Shown piece by piece: positions 18,856 to 28,557 of a DNA stretch of 64,000 nt. Below the pieces are notes generated by a model. That model had not been told where the DNA came from and searched no databases. It was given only the letters and a program-made list of their open reading frames with translations. Numbering within the stretch: the stretch's first letter is position 1; the number at the start of each line of letters is the position of its first letter. Both the position numbers and the translations under genes were made by a program. Source of the DNA: Dysgonamonadaceae bacterium. Lineage in GTDB: Bacteria; Bacteroidota; Bacteroidia; Bacteroidales; Dysgonomonadaceae. Location: contig JAIRUA010000007.1 of the NCBI GenBank assembly GCA_031254645.1, forward strand, positions 310,001 to 374,000. Reading direction: 5' to 3'.

Positions 18856-19806
18856 ATGAAACCCAAAAGCCTTGTAAATATCGGCGATTACAACCGTACG
18901 GATATTTTACGTATTCTCGATAATGCAGCACAATTCAAAGCGAATCCCAATCGCAATTTGTTGGAACATCGCGTATGTGCTACATTGTTTTTTGAGCCGT
19001 CTACACGCACGCGATTGAGTTTCGAAACAGCGGTAAATCGTTTGCGTGGACGAATTATCGGTTTTTCAGACGCAGCAACCAGCAGCTCATCAAAAGGCGA
19101 ATCACTGAAAGACACAATAATGATGGCAGCCAATTATGCCGATATTGTAGTAATGCGTCATCATTTGGAAGGCTCGGCGCGCTACGCGTCAGAAATATCG
19201 CCCGTACCTATTGTTAATGCCGGCGACGGCGCCAATCAACATCCCACGCAAACGTTGCTTGATATGTTTTCGATTTACGAAACACAGGGTACGCTCGAGA
19301 ATTTGACAATTACCATTGTGGGCGATTTGAAATATGGACGTGCCGTACATTCGCTTATCGAAGGAATGGCAGATTTCCGTCCTACTTTCAACTTTGTTGC
19401 ACCCGATGAGTTGAAAATTCCCGAAAAATATAAATCGTTTTGCGACGAAAAAGGCATTGCTTATCGTGAATTTACCGAGTTTTCACCTGAGGCAATCAAC
19501 AGTGCCGACATCTTGTATATGACTCGCGTACAACGGGAACGATTTACCGATTTGATGGAATATGAGAAAGTAAAAAATATCTACATTCTGCACAACGATA
19601 TGTTGAAAAACTCGAAACCGACACTGCGAGTGCTACACCCGCTTCCGCGCGTGAAAGAAATCAACCAAGATGTAGACGATAATCCGAAAGCATATTACTT
19701 TCAGCAAGCAAAAAATGGAATGTTTGTTCGGCAAGCAGTTATTTGCGATTTGTTGGAAATAGAAGTTAATGAAGTTACAGAAGTCAAGAAGTTACGGAAA
19801 GAATAA
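18856..19806 (+). CDS. pyrB: Aspartate carbamoyltransferase, catalytic subunit
   Basis: Condenses carbamoyl phosphate with aspartate in pyrimidine synthesis. The 316 residues include the carbamoyl-phosphate motif [12 protein letters not shown], the mobile loop [15 protein letters not shown], and HPLPRV near the C-terminus. The ATG at 18856 ([14 protein letters not shown]) was preferred to the GTG at 18832, which overlaps the promoter. The last dozen residues ([13 protein letters not shown]) are encoded by an inverted repeat and look like a tail added to the normal end. pyrI follows, giving a two-subunit enzyme as in Enterobacteria. Confidence 0.93.
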   Translation: MKPKSLVNIGDYNRTDILRILDNAAQFKANPNRNLLEHRVCATLFFEPSTRTRLSFETAVNRLRGRIIGFSDAATSSSSKGESLKDTIMMAANYADIVVMRHHLEGSARYASEISPVPIVNAGDGANQHPTQTLLDMFSIYETQGTLENLTITIVGDLKYGRAVHSLIEGMADFRPTFNFVAPDELKIPEKYKSFCDEKGIAYREFTEFSPEAINSADILYMTRVQRERFTDLMEYEKVKNIYILHNDMLKNSKPTLRVLHPLPRVKEINQDVDDNPKAYYFQQAKNGMFVRQAVICDLLEIEVNEVTEVKKLRKE

Positions 19807-19861
19807 CTCTCGCTTCTATGACTTCATCAACTTCCATAACTTCATTAACTTCTGTAACTTC
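19762..19861. repeat. GAAGTTA-type inverted repeat across the pyrB end
   Basis: The left half (19762-19793) is made of GAAGTTAATGAAGTTACAG and relatives, the right half (19821-19861) of the complementary ACTTCATTAACTTCTGTAAC. The unit is shuffled between arms, so the fold is imperfect. The left arm codes for the C-terminal tail of PyrB. Confidence 0.65.
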
Positions 19862-19867
19862 AAAAAA

Positions 19868-20320
19868 ATGAGAAAAGAATTACAAGTAGCCGCATTAGAA
19901 AACGGCACGGCGATTGATCATATTCCGTCCGACAAGGTTTTTGACGTGGTTTCGTTGCTTCAACTCGACCGATTATCAAATCCAATAACCATCGGCGGAA
20001 ACCTCGAAAGTAAAAAAATGGGCACGAAAGGGATTATCAAAATCGCGAACAAGTTTTTCGAAGAAGAAGAGATAAATCGCATCGCGCTCGTTGCTCCAAA
20101 TGTCAATTTGAACATTATCAGGGATTACGAAGTAGCAGAGAAAAAAGACGTTACGCTACCCGATACGATTATTGACATCGTTAAATGCAACAACCCAAAG
20201 TGTATTACAAACAATGAGCCGATGAAAACCCGATTTCATGTTATCGACAAAGAAAAAGTGGAATTGCAATGCCATTATTGTGAAATAAAAATTGGAAAAG
20301 AAAATATTGTTTTGAAATGA
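19868..20320 (+). CDS. pyrI: Aspartate carbamoyltransferase, regulatory subunit
   Basis: Regulatory chain of aspartate transcarbamoylase; binds CTP/ATP and tunes PyrB activity. The 150 residues begin [20 protein letters not shown]. The nucleotide-binding domain is followed by the zinc domain with four cysteines (CNNPKC and CHYC spacing). The ATG at 19868 matches the family start; an upstream frame through the repeat (from 19769) is not credible. It overlaps the next gene by four bases (ATGA). Confidence 0.93.
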   Translation: MRKELQVAALENGTAIDHIPSDKVFDVVSLLQLDRLSNPITIGGNLESKKMGTKGIIKIANKFFEEEEINRIALVAPNVNLNIIRDYEVAEKKDVTLPDTIIDIVKCNNPKCITNNEPMKTRFHVIDKEKVELQCHYCEIKIGKENIVLK

Positions 20321-20892
20321 AACAAAACTGGAAACCCGGCACAATGATTTATCCGCTTCCTGCCGTTATGGTCAGTTGCGGAAGCACGCCGGAGGAATAT
20401 AATATAATTACCATCAGCTGGGTAGGAACAATTTGTTCCAATCCGCCAATGTGTTACATTTCGGTACGCCCCGAACGACATTCGTATAATATTCTTCGCA
20501 AAAATATGGAGTTTGTCATTAATCTTACCACCGAAGAGTTAGCGCGACAAACGGATTGGTGCGGTGTTCGTTCCGGCAAAGGTTATAACAAGTTTGCCGA
20601 AATGAAACTCACGCCCGGAAAAGCTGAAATGGTCAGTGCACCCATTATTGAAGAATCGCCACTTTGCATCGAATGTCGTGTCAAAGAAATTATTTCACTT
20701 GGCTCACACGATATGTTTATTGCCGATGTCCTGAATGTACAAGCAGATGAAGCATTTATCTGTCCCGAAACCGATAAATTCGACCTTGAAGAGGCACAGC
20801 TTCTCGCCTATTCACACGGACATTATTACGGATTGGGTGAAGAAATTGGGAAATTTGGGTGGTCAGTGCAAAAGAAAAGTTCAAAGATTTAA
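20317..20892 (+). CDS. Flavin reductase family protein (FMN-binding split barrel)
   Basis: A 191-residue protein of the flavin reductase/FMN-binding split-barrel family, seen in the [20 protein letters not shown] strand-loop and the C-terminal HGHYYGLGE. These proteins reduce or bind FMN; the physiological partner is unknown. It is translationally coupled to pyrI (ATGA overlap), but no link to pyrimidine synthesis is known to me. The end of the gene runs into a tandem repeat. Confidence 0.8.
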   Translation: MKQNWKPGTMIYPLPAVMVSCGSTPEEYNIITISWVGTICSNPPMCYISVRPERHSYNILRKNMEFVINLTTEELARQTDWCGVRSGKGYNKFAEMKLTPGKAEMVSAPIIEESPLCIECRVKEIISLGSHDMFIADVLNVQADEAFICPETDKFDLEEAQLLAYSHGHYYGLGEEIGKFGWSVQKKSSKI

Positions 20893-20927
20893 GGTTTAAA
20901 GATTTAAGGTTTAAAGATTTAAGGTTC
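20883..20927. repeat. Three tandem 15-bp repeats
   Basis: The unit AAAGATTTAAGGTTT occurs at 20883, 20898 and 20913; the last copy ends GTTC. It starts inside the stop region of the flavin reductase gene and is followed by CGCCGAAGGCAAATATC and CGCCAAAGGCAAATATC, a second pair of direct repeats, before fhs. Confidence 0.75.
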
Positions 20928-20989
20928 AAATCGCCGAAGGCAAATATCAACGAAGCGAAATATCGCCAAAGGCAAATATCTATAAAAAT

Positions 20990-22660
20990 ATGAAATCAGA
21001 CATAGAAATCGCAAGAAGCATCGAATTGCAAAAAATCAGGGAAGTAGCCACTAAAGTCGGTATTCCTTATGAAGAAATGTCGCACTACGGCAGATACATC
21101 GCCAAAGTTCCCGTTGAATTAATTGACGAAGATAAAGTGCAGAAAAACAACTTAATTCTCGTTACGGCAATTACACCAACAAAAGCCGGCATCGGAAAAA
21201 CAACCGTATCCATCGGCTTAGCATTGGGATTGGAGAAGATTGGGAAACAGGCAATTGTTGCCCTTCGTGAGCCTTCGCTCGGACCGTGTTTCGGTATGAA
21301 AGGCGGTGCAGCAGGCGGCGGATATGCGCAAGTGCTACCGATGGAAAATATTAATTTGCATTTTACAGGTGATTTTCACGCTGTTACATCTGCACACAAT
21401 ATGATTACGGCGTTGTTGGATAATTATCTATATCAAAATCAAGGTGTTTGCGGAAAAGGGTTGAAAGAAATTCTGTGGAAACGCGTTTTAGATGTAAATG
21501 ACCGCAGTTTGCGCCAAATCATTACCGGATTGGGACCACGCACCAATGGAATCCCTACCGAAACAGGATTCGATATTACGCCTGCATCGGAAATTATGGC
21601 AATTCTTTGTCTTTCAAAAGATTTGGAAGATTTGAAACGCAGAATTGGCGAAATTCTTTTGGGAATGGATTTCGACAACAAACCATTTAGAGTGAAAGAT
21701 TTAGGAATACAAGGAGCTATCGCTGTATTGATGAAAGATGCGATTGCGCCAAACTTGGTGCAAACCACCGAACACACAGCCGCTTTCATTCACGGCGGAC
21801 CATTTGCGAACATCGCTCACGGCTGTAACTCTATCATTGCCACCAAAATGGCACTTACTTACAGTGATTATGTGGTTACCGAAGCAGGTTTCGCAGCAGA
21901 TTTAGGCGCGGAAAAATTTTTCAATATCAAATGTCGAAAAGCAGGATTAAATCCCAAACTAACTGTTATTGTAGCTACTTCGCAAGGTTTGAAAATGCAC
22001 GGCGATGTTCAATTGGAAGACATCAAAAAACCGCATCGTGAGGGACTTATCAAAGGTTTCGAAAATTTGGACAAACATATCGAAAATATGAAATCGTTCG
22101 GACAAAGCGTTGTGGTTGCTTTCAATAAACACGCATTCGACACGGACGAAGAAATTGAGTTAATCAGAGCACATTGCGCCGAAAAAGGTGTTGGTTTTGC
22201 CGTCAATAATGCTTTTTCAGAAGGCGGAAACGGTGCGGTTGATTTGGCAAAAATAGTAGTAGAAACAATTGAAAATAAACCGTCTACCCCACTTCATTTC
22301 ACTTACAATGATGAGGATTCAATTAAACTGAAAATCGAAAAAATAGCCAAAAACATTTATGGCGCGGCAACAGTCCAATTTAGCGACAAAGCCGAAAGAA
22401 TACTCAAATTGGCGGCACAAATGAATATCGAACATTTTCCGGTTTGTATCGCCAAAACGCAATATTCTTTCTCGGCAGACCCGAAACAGTATGGCGTTAC
22501 AAAGGGTTTCAATTTTAAAGTCAACGATATTGTTATTAACAATGGTGCAGAATTTATTGTGGCAATAGCGGGAGAAATTATGCGAATGCCGGGATTACCA
22601 AAAGTACCTCAGGCTGTGCATATTGATATTGTGAATGGGGTAATTGAGGGGCTTTCGTAG
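20990..22660 (+). CDS. fhs: Formate--tetrahydrofolate ligase
   Basis: ATP-dependent synthesis of 10-formyl-tetrahydrofolate from formate, feeding one-carbon metabolism in anaerobes. At 556 residues it has the usual length. It shows the nucleotide-binding loop [19 protein letters not shown], the family signature [20 protein letters not shown], and the substrate segment [14 protein letters not shown]. The start fits the family. The leader is made of repeats and contains no clear promoter. Confidence 0.95.
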   Translation: MKSDIEIARSIELQKIREVATKVGIPYEEMSHYGRYIAKVPVELIDEDKVQKNNLILVTAITPTKAGIGKTTVSIGLALGLEKIGKQAIVALREPSLGPCFGMKGGAAGGGYAQVLPMENINLHFTGDFHAVTSAHNMITALLDNYLYQNQGVCGKGLKEILWKRVLDVNDRSLRQIITGLGPRTNGIPTETGFDITPASEIMAILCLSKDLEDLKRRIGEILLGMDFDNKPFRVKDLGIQGAIAVLMKDAIAPNLVQTTEHTAAFIHGGPFANIAHGCNSIIATKMALTYSDYVVTEAGFAADLGAEKFFNIKCRKAGLNPKLTVIVATSQGLKMHGDVQLEDIKKPHREGLIKGFENLDKHIENMKSFGQSVVVAFNKHAFDTDEEIELIRAHCAEKGVGFAVNNAFSEGGNGAVDLAKIVVETIENKPSTPLHFTYNDEDSIKLKIEKIAKNIYGAATVQFSDKAERILKLAAQMNIEHFPVCIAKTQYSFSADPKQYGVTKGFNFKVNDIVINNGAEFIVAIAGEIMRMPGLPKVPQAVHIDIVNGVIEGLS

Positions 22661-22769
22661 TTATTTTTGGCACGCAGATGGCGTAGATTATTAAGTTATC
22701 GGCAAGCGCAGGACAGCAAACCGGACAGAATTTCTCAAACAACACGAAAAATAGTACAATTATTTTTCA

Positions 22770-22777
22770 TAACTTTG
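22770..22777 (+). promoter_or_regulatory. -7 element before the nitronate monooxygenase-like gene
   Basis: TAACTTTG matches the Bacteroidetes -7 consensus 19 bp before the ATG at 22797; no clear -33 element is seen. Confidence 0.45.
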
Positions 22778-22796
22778 CGTCCTAATTTTTTTTGTT

Positions 22797-23876
22797 ATGA
22801 AATCATTTTGCATTGGAAATAAAGAAATCCGTCTGCCCATTATTCAAGGCGGAATGGGTGTTGGGGTTTCGCTTTCGGGACTTGCTGCTGCTGTTGCCAA
22901 CGAAGGTGGAGTAGGCGTAATATCTTGTGCCGGATTGGGATTGTTGTATAAACAAAGTCCTTCGGATTACATTAAAAACTCCATTTATGGATTGCAAGAA
23001 GAACTTCGTAAAGTTCGCGAAAAAACCAAAGGTGTCATCGGGGTAAACATTATGGTTGCCTTGTCGAATTTTACAGATATGGTTCGCACGGCAATAAACG
23101 AAAAAGTTGATGTTATTTTTGCCGGTGCGGGATTGCCTTTCGATTTGCCTTCGTTTCTTACTGCCGACAGCAAAACATTGTTGGCTCCTATCGTTTCTTC
23201 GGCGCGTGCGGCAAAAATAATATGCGAAAAATGGTTGGCAAATTACAACTATTTGCCTGATGCAATTGTGGTAGAAGGACCAAAAGCCGGCGGACATCTT
23301 GGATTTAAAAGAGAACATATCGAAGATGAAAATCATTCTCTCGAACATTTAATTCCTGAAATTGTTTCTGTTGCATCTCAATACAGCAATCAGAAAAACA
23401 TTCCTGTAATTGCTGCCGGTGGAATTGCTACGGGCGAAGACATTTTGCGTTTTTTGCAACTTGGAGCAGCCGGTGTGCAAATGGGCAGTATTTTTGTGCC
23501 CACCGACGAATGCGATGCTTCCGATACTTTCAAAAAAGTGTACGTAGATGCTTCGCAAGAAGATGCTGTCATTATTCAAAGTCCGGTAGGAATGCCTGGA
23601 CGTGCATTTGACGGCGAATTTATCCACCGTGTGAGTGAAGGGAAAACGAAGCCAAAAGCTTGTCCGTATCACTGCATAAAAACTTGCGACTATACAAAAA
23701 GTCCGTATTGTATAATGGTTGCACTTTACAACGCCGCCAAAGGACACTTGGACAAAGGTTATGCCTTTGCCGGTGCAAACGCGTATCTTAGCGACAAAAT
23801 CAGCAGCGTGAAAGAAGTTGTATCAAAGTTGAAACTCGAATTTTTGAATGCAAAATTAAAAATGGTAAACGGTTAG
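22797..23876 (+). CDS. Nitronate monooxygenase-like FMN protein
   Basis: TIM-barrel flavoprotein of 359 residues in the nitronate monooxygenase / enoyl-ACP reductase FabK-like family. It begins with the conserved LPIIQGGMGVGVS. The phosphate-binding AGGIATGEDI and GAAGVQMGSIF motifs for FMN are present, and a KAGGHLG segment carries the usual His. A C-terminal cysteine-rich stretch (CPYHCIKTCDYTKSPYC) is typical of one anaerobic subgroup and could bind a metal or Fe-S cluster. The true substrate is uncertain. Confidence 0.8.
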   Translation: MKSFCIGNKEIRLPIIQGGMGVGVSLSGLAAAVANEGGVGVISCAGLGLLYKQSPSDYIKNSIYGLQEELRKVREKTKGVIGVNIMVALSNFTDMVRTAINEKVDVIFAGAGLPFDLPSFLTADSKTLLAPIVSSARAAKIICEKWLANYNYLPDAIVVEGPKAGGHLGFKREHIEDENHSLEHLIPEIVSVASQYSNQKNIPVIAAGGIATGEDILRFLQLGAAGVQMGSIFVPTDECDASDTFKKVYVDASQEDAVIIQSPVGMPGRAFDGEFIHRVSEGKTKPKACPYHCIKTCDYTKSPYCIMVALYNAAKGHLDKGYAFAGANAYLSDKISSVKEVVSKLKLEFLNAKLKMVNG

Positions 23877-23904
23877 CCGTTCCTTTTCATTGCCCCATAA
23901 AACA

Positions 23905-24639
23905 ATGCAAAAACTACTCGCATACCCACTTTCGGTTGTTTATTATCTGATGTTTGGATTTACATTGGTGTTTTTTCACGTGGTGCAGTGGCTATGTCTC
24001 AATCTGTTTGGTTACACAGCGCACAAAAAAAGTGTAGATGTGATGAGTTTTTTCTTGACCTTTAATACCTATGTTTTAGGTACAAGGTATAAAGTTGTAG
24101 GTGTAGATAAATTACCAATAGGCGTGCCTATCATTATTGCAGCAAATCATCAAAGTCTTTATGATATAATTGCCATTGGTTGGTTTTTGCGCAAAATTCA
24201 TCCAAAATTTATCAGTAAGATCGAATTAGGAAAAGGTATTCCGAGCATTTCGTATAATTTGCAACACGGTGGTTCGGTGCTTATCAACAGAAAAGATGCG
24301 AAACAATCTCTTTCTGCGATAAGAAAAATGGGCGAATATATAGAAGCCAACAAACGTTCTGCCGTCATATTTCCCGAAGGAACACGCAGCAAAACAGGCA
24401 AACCAAAAGCTTTTGCAGAAAACGGATTGAAAATTCTTTGTAAATACGCACCTTCTGCCTATATGGTTCCGGTTACGATAAACAATTCGTGGAAAATGGT
24501 AAAATGGGGTCCATTTCCTTTGGGAATTGGAAACAAAATCGAACTTATCATTCACGAGCCGATTGCTGTTAAAGATTTGTCTTTTGAGGAAGCTTTTAAA
24601 AAGACAGAACAGGCGGTTGTCAGTTCAATAGTTATATAA
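23905..24639 (+). CDS. plsC: 1-acyl-sn-glycerol-3-phosphate acyltransferase
   Basis: Transfers an acyl chain to lysophosphatidate to form phosphatidate at the inner membrane. The 244 residues have an N-terminal membrane helix, the catalytic NHQSLYD motif (HX4D) and the acceptor motif FPEGTRSKTG. The ATG at 23905 is used rather than an in-frame TTG at 23890. It lies 28 bp after the preceding gene, so it is probably in the same transcript. Confidence 0.88.
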   Translation: MQKLLAYPLSVVYYLMFGFTLVFFHVVQWLCLNLFGYTAHKKSVDVMSFFLTFNTYVLGTRYKVVGVDKLPIGVPIIIAANHQSLYDIIAIGWFLRKIHPKFISKIELGKGIPSISYNLQHGGSVLINRKDAKQSLSAIRKMGEYIEANKRSAVIFPEGTRSKTGKPKAFAENGLKILCKYAPSAYMVPVTINNSWKMVKWGPFPLGIGNKIELIIHEPIAVKDLSFEEAFKKTEQAVVSSIVI

Positions 24640-24654
24640 GAGGAAATGCAAATA

Positions 24655-24942
24655 TCATCTATAAAACCTCAATTCATTTCTCAATTCCTCTAACTCCAAC
24701 TGCAACGTGCGAACTCTGTTCAGCATATGATATAGTGCCTCAATACCCGGTACATTGATATCCATATCACAATGCCAGCGAACAAATTGTTCCAAATCAG
24801 TAAGTTCATCGTATTCGATAAATAGATCTTGCTCGCTTCGTTCCAGATGAATAAGTCCCGACTCGTGCAACGATTCGATGAACGAGTCGCTCACTTTATA
24901 TATTTTCAAGCATTCGCTGTATAATAATCTGTTTTTGCTCAT
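24655..24942 (-). CDS. CbpM-like chaperone-modulator protein
   Basis: A 95-residue protein with a MerR-like helical N-terminus and a coiled-coil end ([20 protein letters not shown]). Its place directly after, and overlapping by four bases (ATGA), a CbpA-type J-protein gene identifies it as a CbpM-like modulator, known in E. coli to inhibit CbpA. Sequence similarity alone is modest. Confidence 0.75.
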   Translation of the reverse strand: MSKNRLLYSECLKIYKVSDSFIESLHESGLIHLERSEQDLFIEYDELTDLEQFVRWHCDMDINVPGIEALYHMLNRVRTLQLELEELRNELRFYR

Positions 24943-25856
24943 TGTTTTTTGATGTTTGATAGTTCGGTAAATAATTCTTTCTCTTTATCCGACAATTTTT
25001 CCGGAATGCGCAATTTTATCGTAACGTACAAGTCGCCAAACTGTCCGTCTTTTTTATAAATCGGAAATCCTTTGCCTTTCAGGCGAAGTTTGCTATCGGG
25101 TTGTGCGCCGGGTTTGATGTTCATTTTCACTTGTCCATCGAGCGTATTAATCATTATTTCGCCACCTAATACGGCGGTGTATAAATCAACAGTCGTTTCG
25201 GTGTAAATATCGTTGCCCAATCGTTTAAAAGCTGAATCTTCTTCGATAACAAATGTGATGTATAAATCACCGTTAGGACCGCCATTTACACCCGGTTGCC
25301 CATAACCCGACAATTTGATCTTTTGACCATTACTCACACCTGCCGGAATAGTGATGCGAATGCTTTTGCCATCAACATTCAATTCCCGTTTGTGCGTTTT
25401 CATTGCTTCGCGAAGGGTGAGATTTAATTCTGCCTGGTAATCGCCACCCTTGAACTTTCGTGCGGAACGACTACTTTGTCGTTGCGAAAATCCACCGCCG
25501 CCGAACATTGATTGGAAAAAATCCGAAAAATCACCGCCACCGAAATCGCCTTCGAAGTCAAACGATTGTCCGCCTTGTCCACCCGACCATTGACGCTGGC
25601 GTTGTTGTTGCGCTTTCTCATATTCTTCGCCGTGTTTCCAGTTTTCGCCATATTTGTCGTATTTGGCACGTTTTTCGGAGTCACCCAGCACTTCGTTTGC
25701 CTCGTTCAGTTCTTGAAACTTATGATGTGCTTCCTTGTCGTTTGGATTCAAATCGGGGTGCAATTTTCGCGCAAGTTTTCGATATGCCTTTTTTATATCG
25801 TCAGGAGTCGCGTTTTTTGCTACGCCCAATATTTTATAGTAATCAATGTATGCCAT
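24939..25856 (-). CDS. cbpA: CbpA-like DnaJ family co-chaperone
   Basis: J-domain co-chaperone of 305 residues. The J-domain (about 1-70) has the HPD motif in [10 protein letters not shown]. It is followed by a Gly/Phe-rich linker with Gln/Arg-rich patches (about 80-140) and the two DnaJ C-terminal beta domains. There is no cysteine-rich zinc domain, so it is CbpA rather than DnaJ. The ATG at 25856 ([12 protein letters not shown]) is the family start. It would stimulate a cellular Hsp70; the mobile-element Hsp70 at 55927 is one candidate client, but this is speculation. Confidence 0.87.
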   Translation of the reverse strand: MAYIDYYKILGVAKNATPDDIKKAYRKLARKLHPDLNPNDKEAHHKFQELNEANEVLGDSEKRAKYDKYGENWKHGEEYEKAQQQRQRQWSGGQGGQSFDFEGDFGGGDFSDFFQSMFGGGGFSQRQSSRSARKFKGGDYQAELNLTLREAMKTHKRELNVDGKSIRITIPAGVSNGQKIKLSGYGQPGVNGGPNGDLYITFVIEEDSAFKRLGNDIYTETTVDLYTAVLGGEIMINTLDGQVKMNIKPGAQPDSKLRLKGKGFPIYKKDGQFGDLYVTIKLRIPEKLSDKEKELFTELSNIKKQ

Positions 25857-25909
25857 AGTGTTGAAATGTTTTCGTAGATATAACAAGAAAGAGCGGGAAA
25901 ATGTTTGTT

Positions 25910-28351
25910 TTATATGAATAAATTGACGTTTGCATTTTCGGCACGCTCCATATAAGTTGCCACTCCGCCGATAACTACATTATCGAGCAATTCTTCTCTC
26001 TTGACGCCCATTACATCCATCGACATTTGGCAGCCGATAAACTCCACACCTTGCTCAACGGCTTGTGCACGTAATGTTTCCAACGATTCGATATTTTTTA
26101 TCTTCATAATATGCCGCATCATTTTTGCACCGATACCAAACATATTCCATTTGGATAGTTTCAGTTTCAGCGAATTTGACGGAAGCATCATTCCGAACAT
26201 TTTTCCAAAAATATCTTTTTTTACGTGCACTTTTTCCGTTTTTTTAATCACATTCAATCCCCAAAATGTGAAGAAAATGGACACTTTTTTACCGGTTGCA
26301 GCTGCTCCGTTTGCCAATACGAAGGTTGCCAACGCTTTATCCAAATCATCGCTAAACATAATAAATGTTTTGTTGTTGCCGCCGTTTACCGAAGCAGTTT
26401 GGTTTTGAGAAGATTTTTTCTCTACAACAGCCGTAAACCTTCCTTTGTCGGAAGTTTCGGAAATAAGCGTGTTTCCGGTGCTTTTGCACCAAGCTTCAAC
26501 ATCAATGGGAAAACCGGCATCGGTAGCGATAATTTCAACACAATCGCCGTCGGAAATTTCGTCAATGGTTGTTTTCAATTTGAGAATGGGTCCCGGACAA
26601 GACAATCCGCTTGCGTCAATTTTTATCGTTTTCATCGCTTGAATTTGAACGTTTGAATAAGTTGGTTTATTTTCTTGTTGTTTCTTTCCTGCTTGATTTA
26701 CAGGTGCTGTAGCAACGGAATAGGTGTGATAACCGCCCGAAAGATTTTTTACGTTTGTAAATCCTTGCTGCATTAAAATTCGTGTAGCTAAATAGGCTCG
26801 CAGCCCCGAAGCACAATGTACATAAACAGGTTTATTTTTAGGAATTTCGTTCAAACGTTCACGCAGTTCGTTTAACGGGATATTTATTGAGCCTTGAATG
26901 ATTCTGCCGCCTTCGGTTTCTTCTTTGGTACGCACGTCCAAAATGATTACTTCATCGCGATTTGCCGCCTGTACCTCCCACCAATGAACGACAGGCATTT
27001 GTCCGTTTACAATGTTTCCGGCTACATATCCAGCAATCGCAATCGGGTCTTTGGCAGACGAATAAGGCGGTGCATAACAATGTTCTATTTTCTGCAAATC
27101 GAATACATTTCCACCTAATTTTATTAGTAAAGCAACTTGGTCGATGCGCTTATCGACACCATCATATCCAACGCTTTGCGCGCCGTATAGTTTTCCGTTT
27201 TCGGGGTCGAATGTTAGTTTAATGCTCAATTGCGTGCTTCCGGGATAATATCCTGCGTGAGAAGCCGCGTGCGTGAACGAACTCTGATAAGGAATATTCA
27301 GTAGTTGCAGTTTTTTTGCCGTCAAACCCGTTGTCGCCACTGTTAAATCAAACACTTTGACGATAGAAGTTCCGATAGCACCTTCGTATGCTGTCGTATT
27401 ACCTTTTACCATATTGTCGGCAACCAAACGCCCTTGCCGATTAGCAGGATTGGCTAAATAATTCAACCAAGGCTTGCCTGTTAGCGGGTGAGGAAATTCG
27501 ATGACATCACCAACGGCATATACATCTTTTGCCGATGTTTCTAGGTATTCATTGACCCAGATACCGCCGGTTTCGCCAATTTTCAATCCTGCTTTTTGTG
27601 CCAATAAAGTGTTGGGACGTACGCCGATAGATAGAATAACCATATCGGCAGGAATAATTGTTCCGTTTTTTAAACAAACATTGATTGTTTCGTTTTTCGA
27701 CTCAAAACGTTCAACGGTTTGTTCCAAAAAGAGATTCACTCCTTTTTCCGACAAGTGTTGATGTACTTGGGCTGCCATTGAAAAATCAATCGGCGGCATT
27801 ACCTGATTTACCATTTCTACAATGGACACCTCTATCCCTTTTTGATGCAAATTCTCGGTCATTTCAAGACCGATAAATCCACCGCCAACAACAACTGCTT
27901 TTTGTACTTTGTGTGTGTCGAGATAATTTTTGATGTGGTCGGTATCGGCAACATTGTGTAAGGCAAAAATACCGTCCGAATCAATGCCTTCCAGCGATGG
28001 TTTAAAAGGCGAAGCACCGGGTGAAAGCAATAATTTGTCGTACGTTTCGGTGTATTCGCTGCCGTCTGCACGTTGAATGGTTACTATTTTCTCGTTTGTG
28101 TCAATGTCAATAGCTGTATTTTCAATCCGTACATCAACATTAAATCGTTCTTTGAACGAATCGGGTGTTTGTAAAAACAGTTCGTCGCGTTCTGCGATAG
28201 TTCCGCCAATATAATAAGGTAATCCGCAGTTAGCATACGAAATGTATTTGCCTTTTTCTAACAGGATAATTTCTGCAAATTCGTCTATGCGGCGAATTCT
28301 TGCAGCGGCGGTAGCTCCTCCGGCTACTCCTCCAATGATTATGTGTTTCAT
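25910..28351 (-). CDS. CoA-disulfide/persulfide reductase with rhodanese, TusA and DsrE domains
   Basis: Four-domain sulfur-handling flavoprotein of 813 residues. The FAD/NAD-binding reductase part starts [15 protein letters not shown] and has the active Cys42 in [10 protein letters not shown]. After the dimerisation domain comes a rhodanese domain with Cys513 in [10 protein letters not shown]. Next is a TusA-type domain (about 570-650, [14 protein letters not shown]) and last a DsrE/DsrF-like domain (about 660-813). This order fits NADH-dependent persulfide/CoA-disulfide reductases extended by sulfur-carrier domains, moving sulfane sulfur within one chain. The ATG at 28351 restores the expected N-terminus. 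Exact physiological substrate unknown. Confidence 0.88.
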   Translation of the reverse strand: MKHIIIGGVAGGATAAARIRRIDEFAEIILLEKGKYISYANCGLPYYIGGTIAERDELFLQTPDSFKERFNVDVRIENTAIDIDTNEKIVTIQRADGSEYTETYDKLLLSPGASPFKPSLEGIDSDGIFALHNVADTDHIKNYLDTHKVQKAVVVGGGFIGLEMTENLHQKGIEVSIVEMVNQVMPPIDFSMAAQVHQHLSEKGVNLFLEQTVERFESKNETINVCLKNGTIIPADMVILSIGVRPNTLLAQKAGLKIGETGGIWVNEYLETSAKDVYAVGDVIEFPHPLTGKPWLNYLANPANRQGRLVADNMVKGNTTAYEGAIGTSIVKVFDLTVATTGLTAKKLQLLNIPYQSSFTHAASHAGYYPGSTQLSIKLTFDPENGKLYGAQSVGYDGVDKRIDQVALLIKLGGNVFDLQKIEHCYAPPYSSAKDPIAIAGYVAGNIVNGQMPVVHWWEVQAANRDEVIILDVRTKEETEGGRIIQGSINIPLNELRERLNEIPKNKPVYVHCASGLRAYLATRILMQQGFTNVKNLSGGYHTYSVATAPVNQAGKKQQENKPTYSNVQIQAMKTIKIDASGLSCPGPILKLKTTIDEISDGDCVEIIATDAGFPIDVEAWCKSTGNTLISETSDKGRFTAVVEKKSSQNQTASVNGGNNKTFIMFSDDLDKALATFVLANGAAATGKKVSIFFTFWGLNVIKKTEKVHVKKDIFGKMFGMMLPSNSLKLKLSKWNMFGIGAKMMRHIMKIKNIESLETLRAQAVEQGVEFIGCQMSMDVMGVKREELLDNVVIGGVATYMERAENANVNLFI

Positions 28352-28437
28352 TATTTTTATGTGAAGTTGTTTTGTTATTTGTATTTCATATTGAAACAAA
28401 TTAGAGGGGTAAAAAGTTTTTGAATAAATCTGATTTT

Positions 28438-28529
28438 TACATCAACCAATCCATTTTGCATTTCAACCCCCGAAATTATCATTTGAACACCTACACCAAT
28501 ACAGCACGAGGTTTTGCGCCGTAATTTTG
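28438..28529 (+). promoter_or_regulatory. Predicted LytTR operator (three 21-bp-phased repeats) and tolC promoter
   Basis: Copies of an ATTTCAACCC-like element start at 28438 (TACATCAACC), 28459 (CATTTCAACC) and 28480 (CATTTGAACA), each exactly 21 bp apart. The -7 element TAATTTTG lies at 28522-28529, 42 bp after the last copy. No -33 element is present, as expected for an activated promoter. The same arrangement occurs upstream of the RND gene and of the gene at 38449. Binding by the LytTR regulator at 40310 is inferred. Confidence 0.6.
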
Positions 28530-28557
28530 CACCATAAAACAAAAAATCAATAGAAAT

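Noticed and set aside
19769-19867. Extended N-terminus for PyrI
   Set aside because: The extra residues are coded by the inverted repeat and PyrI proteins begin at the ATG at 19868.
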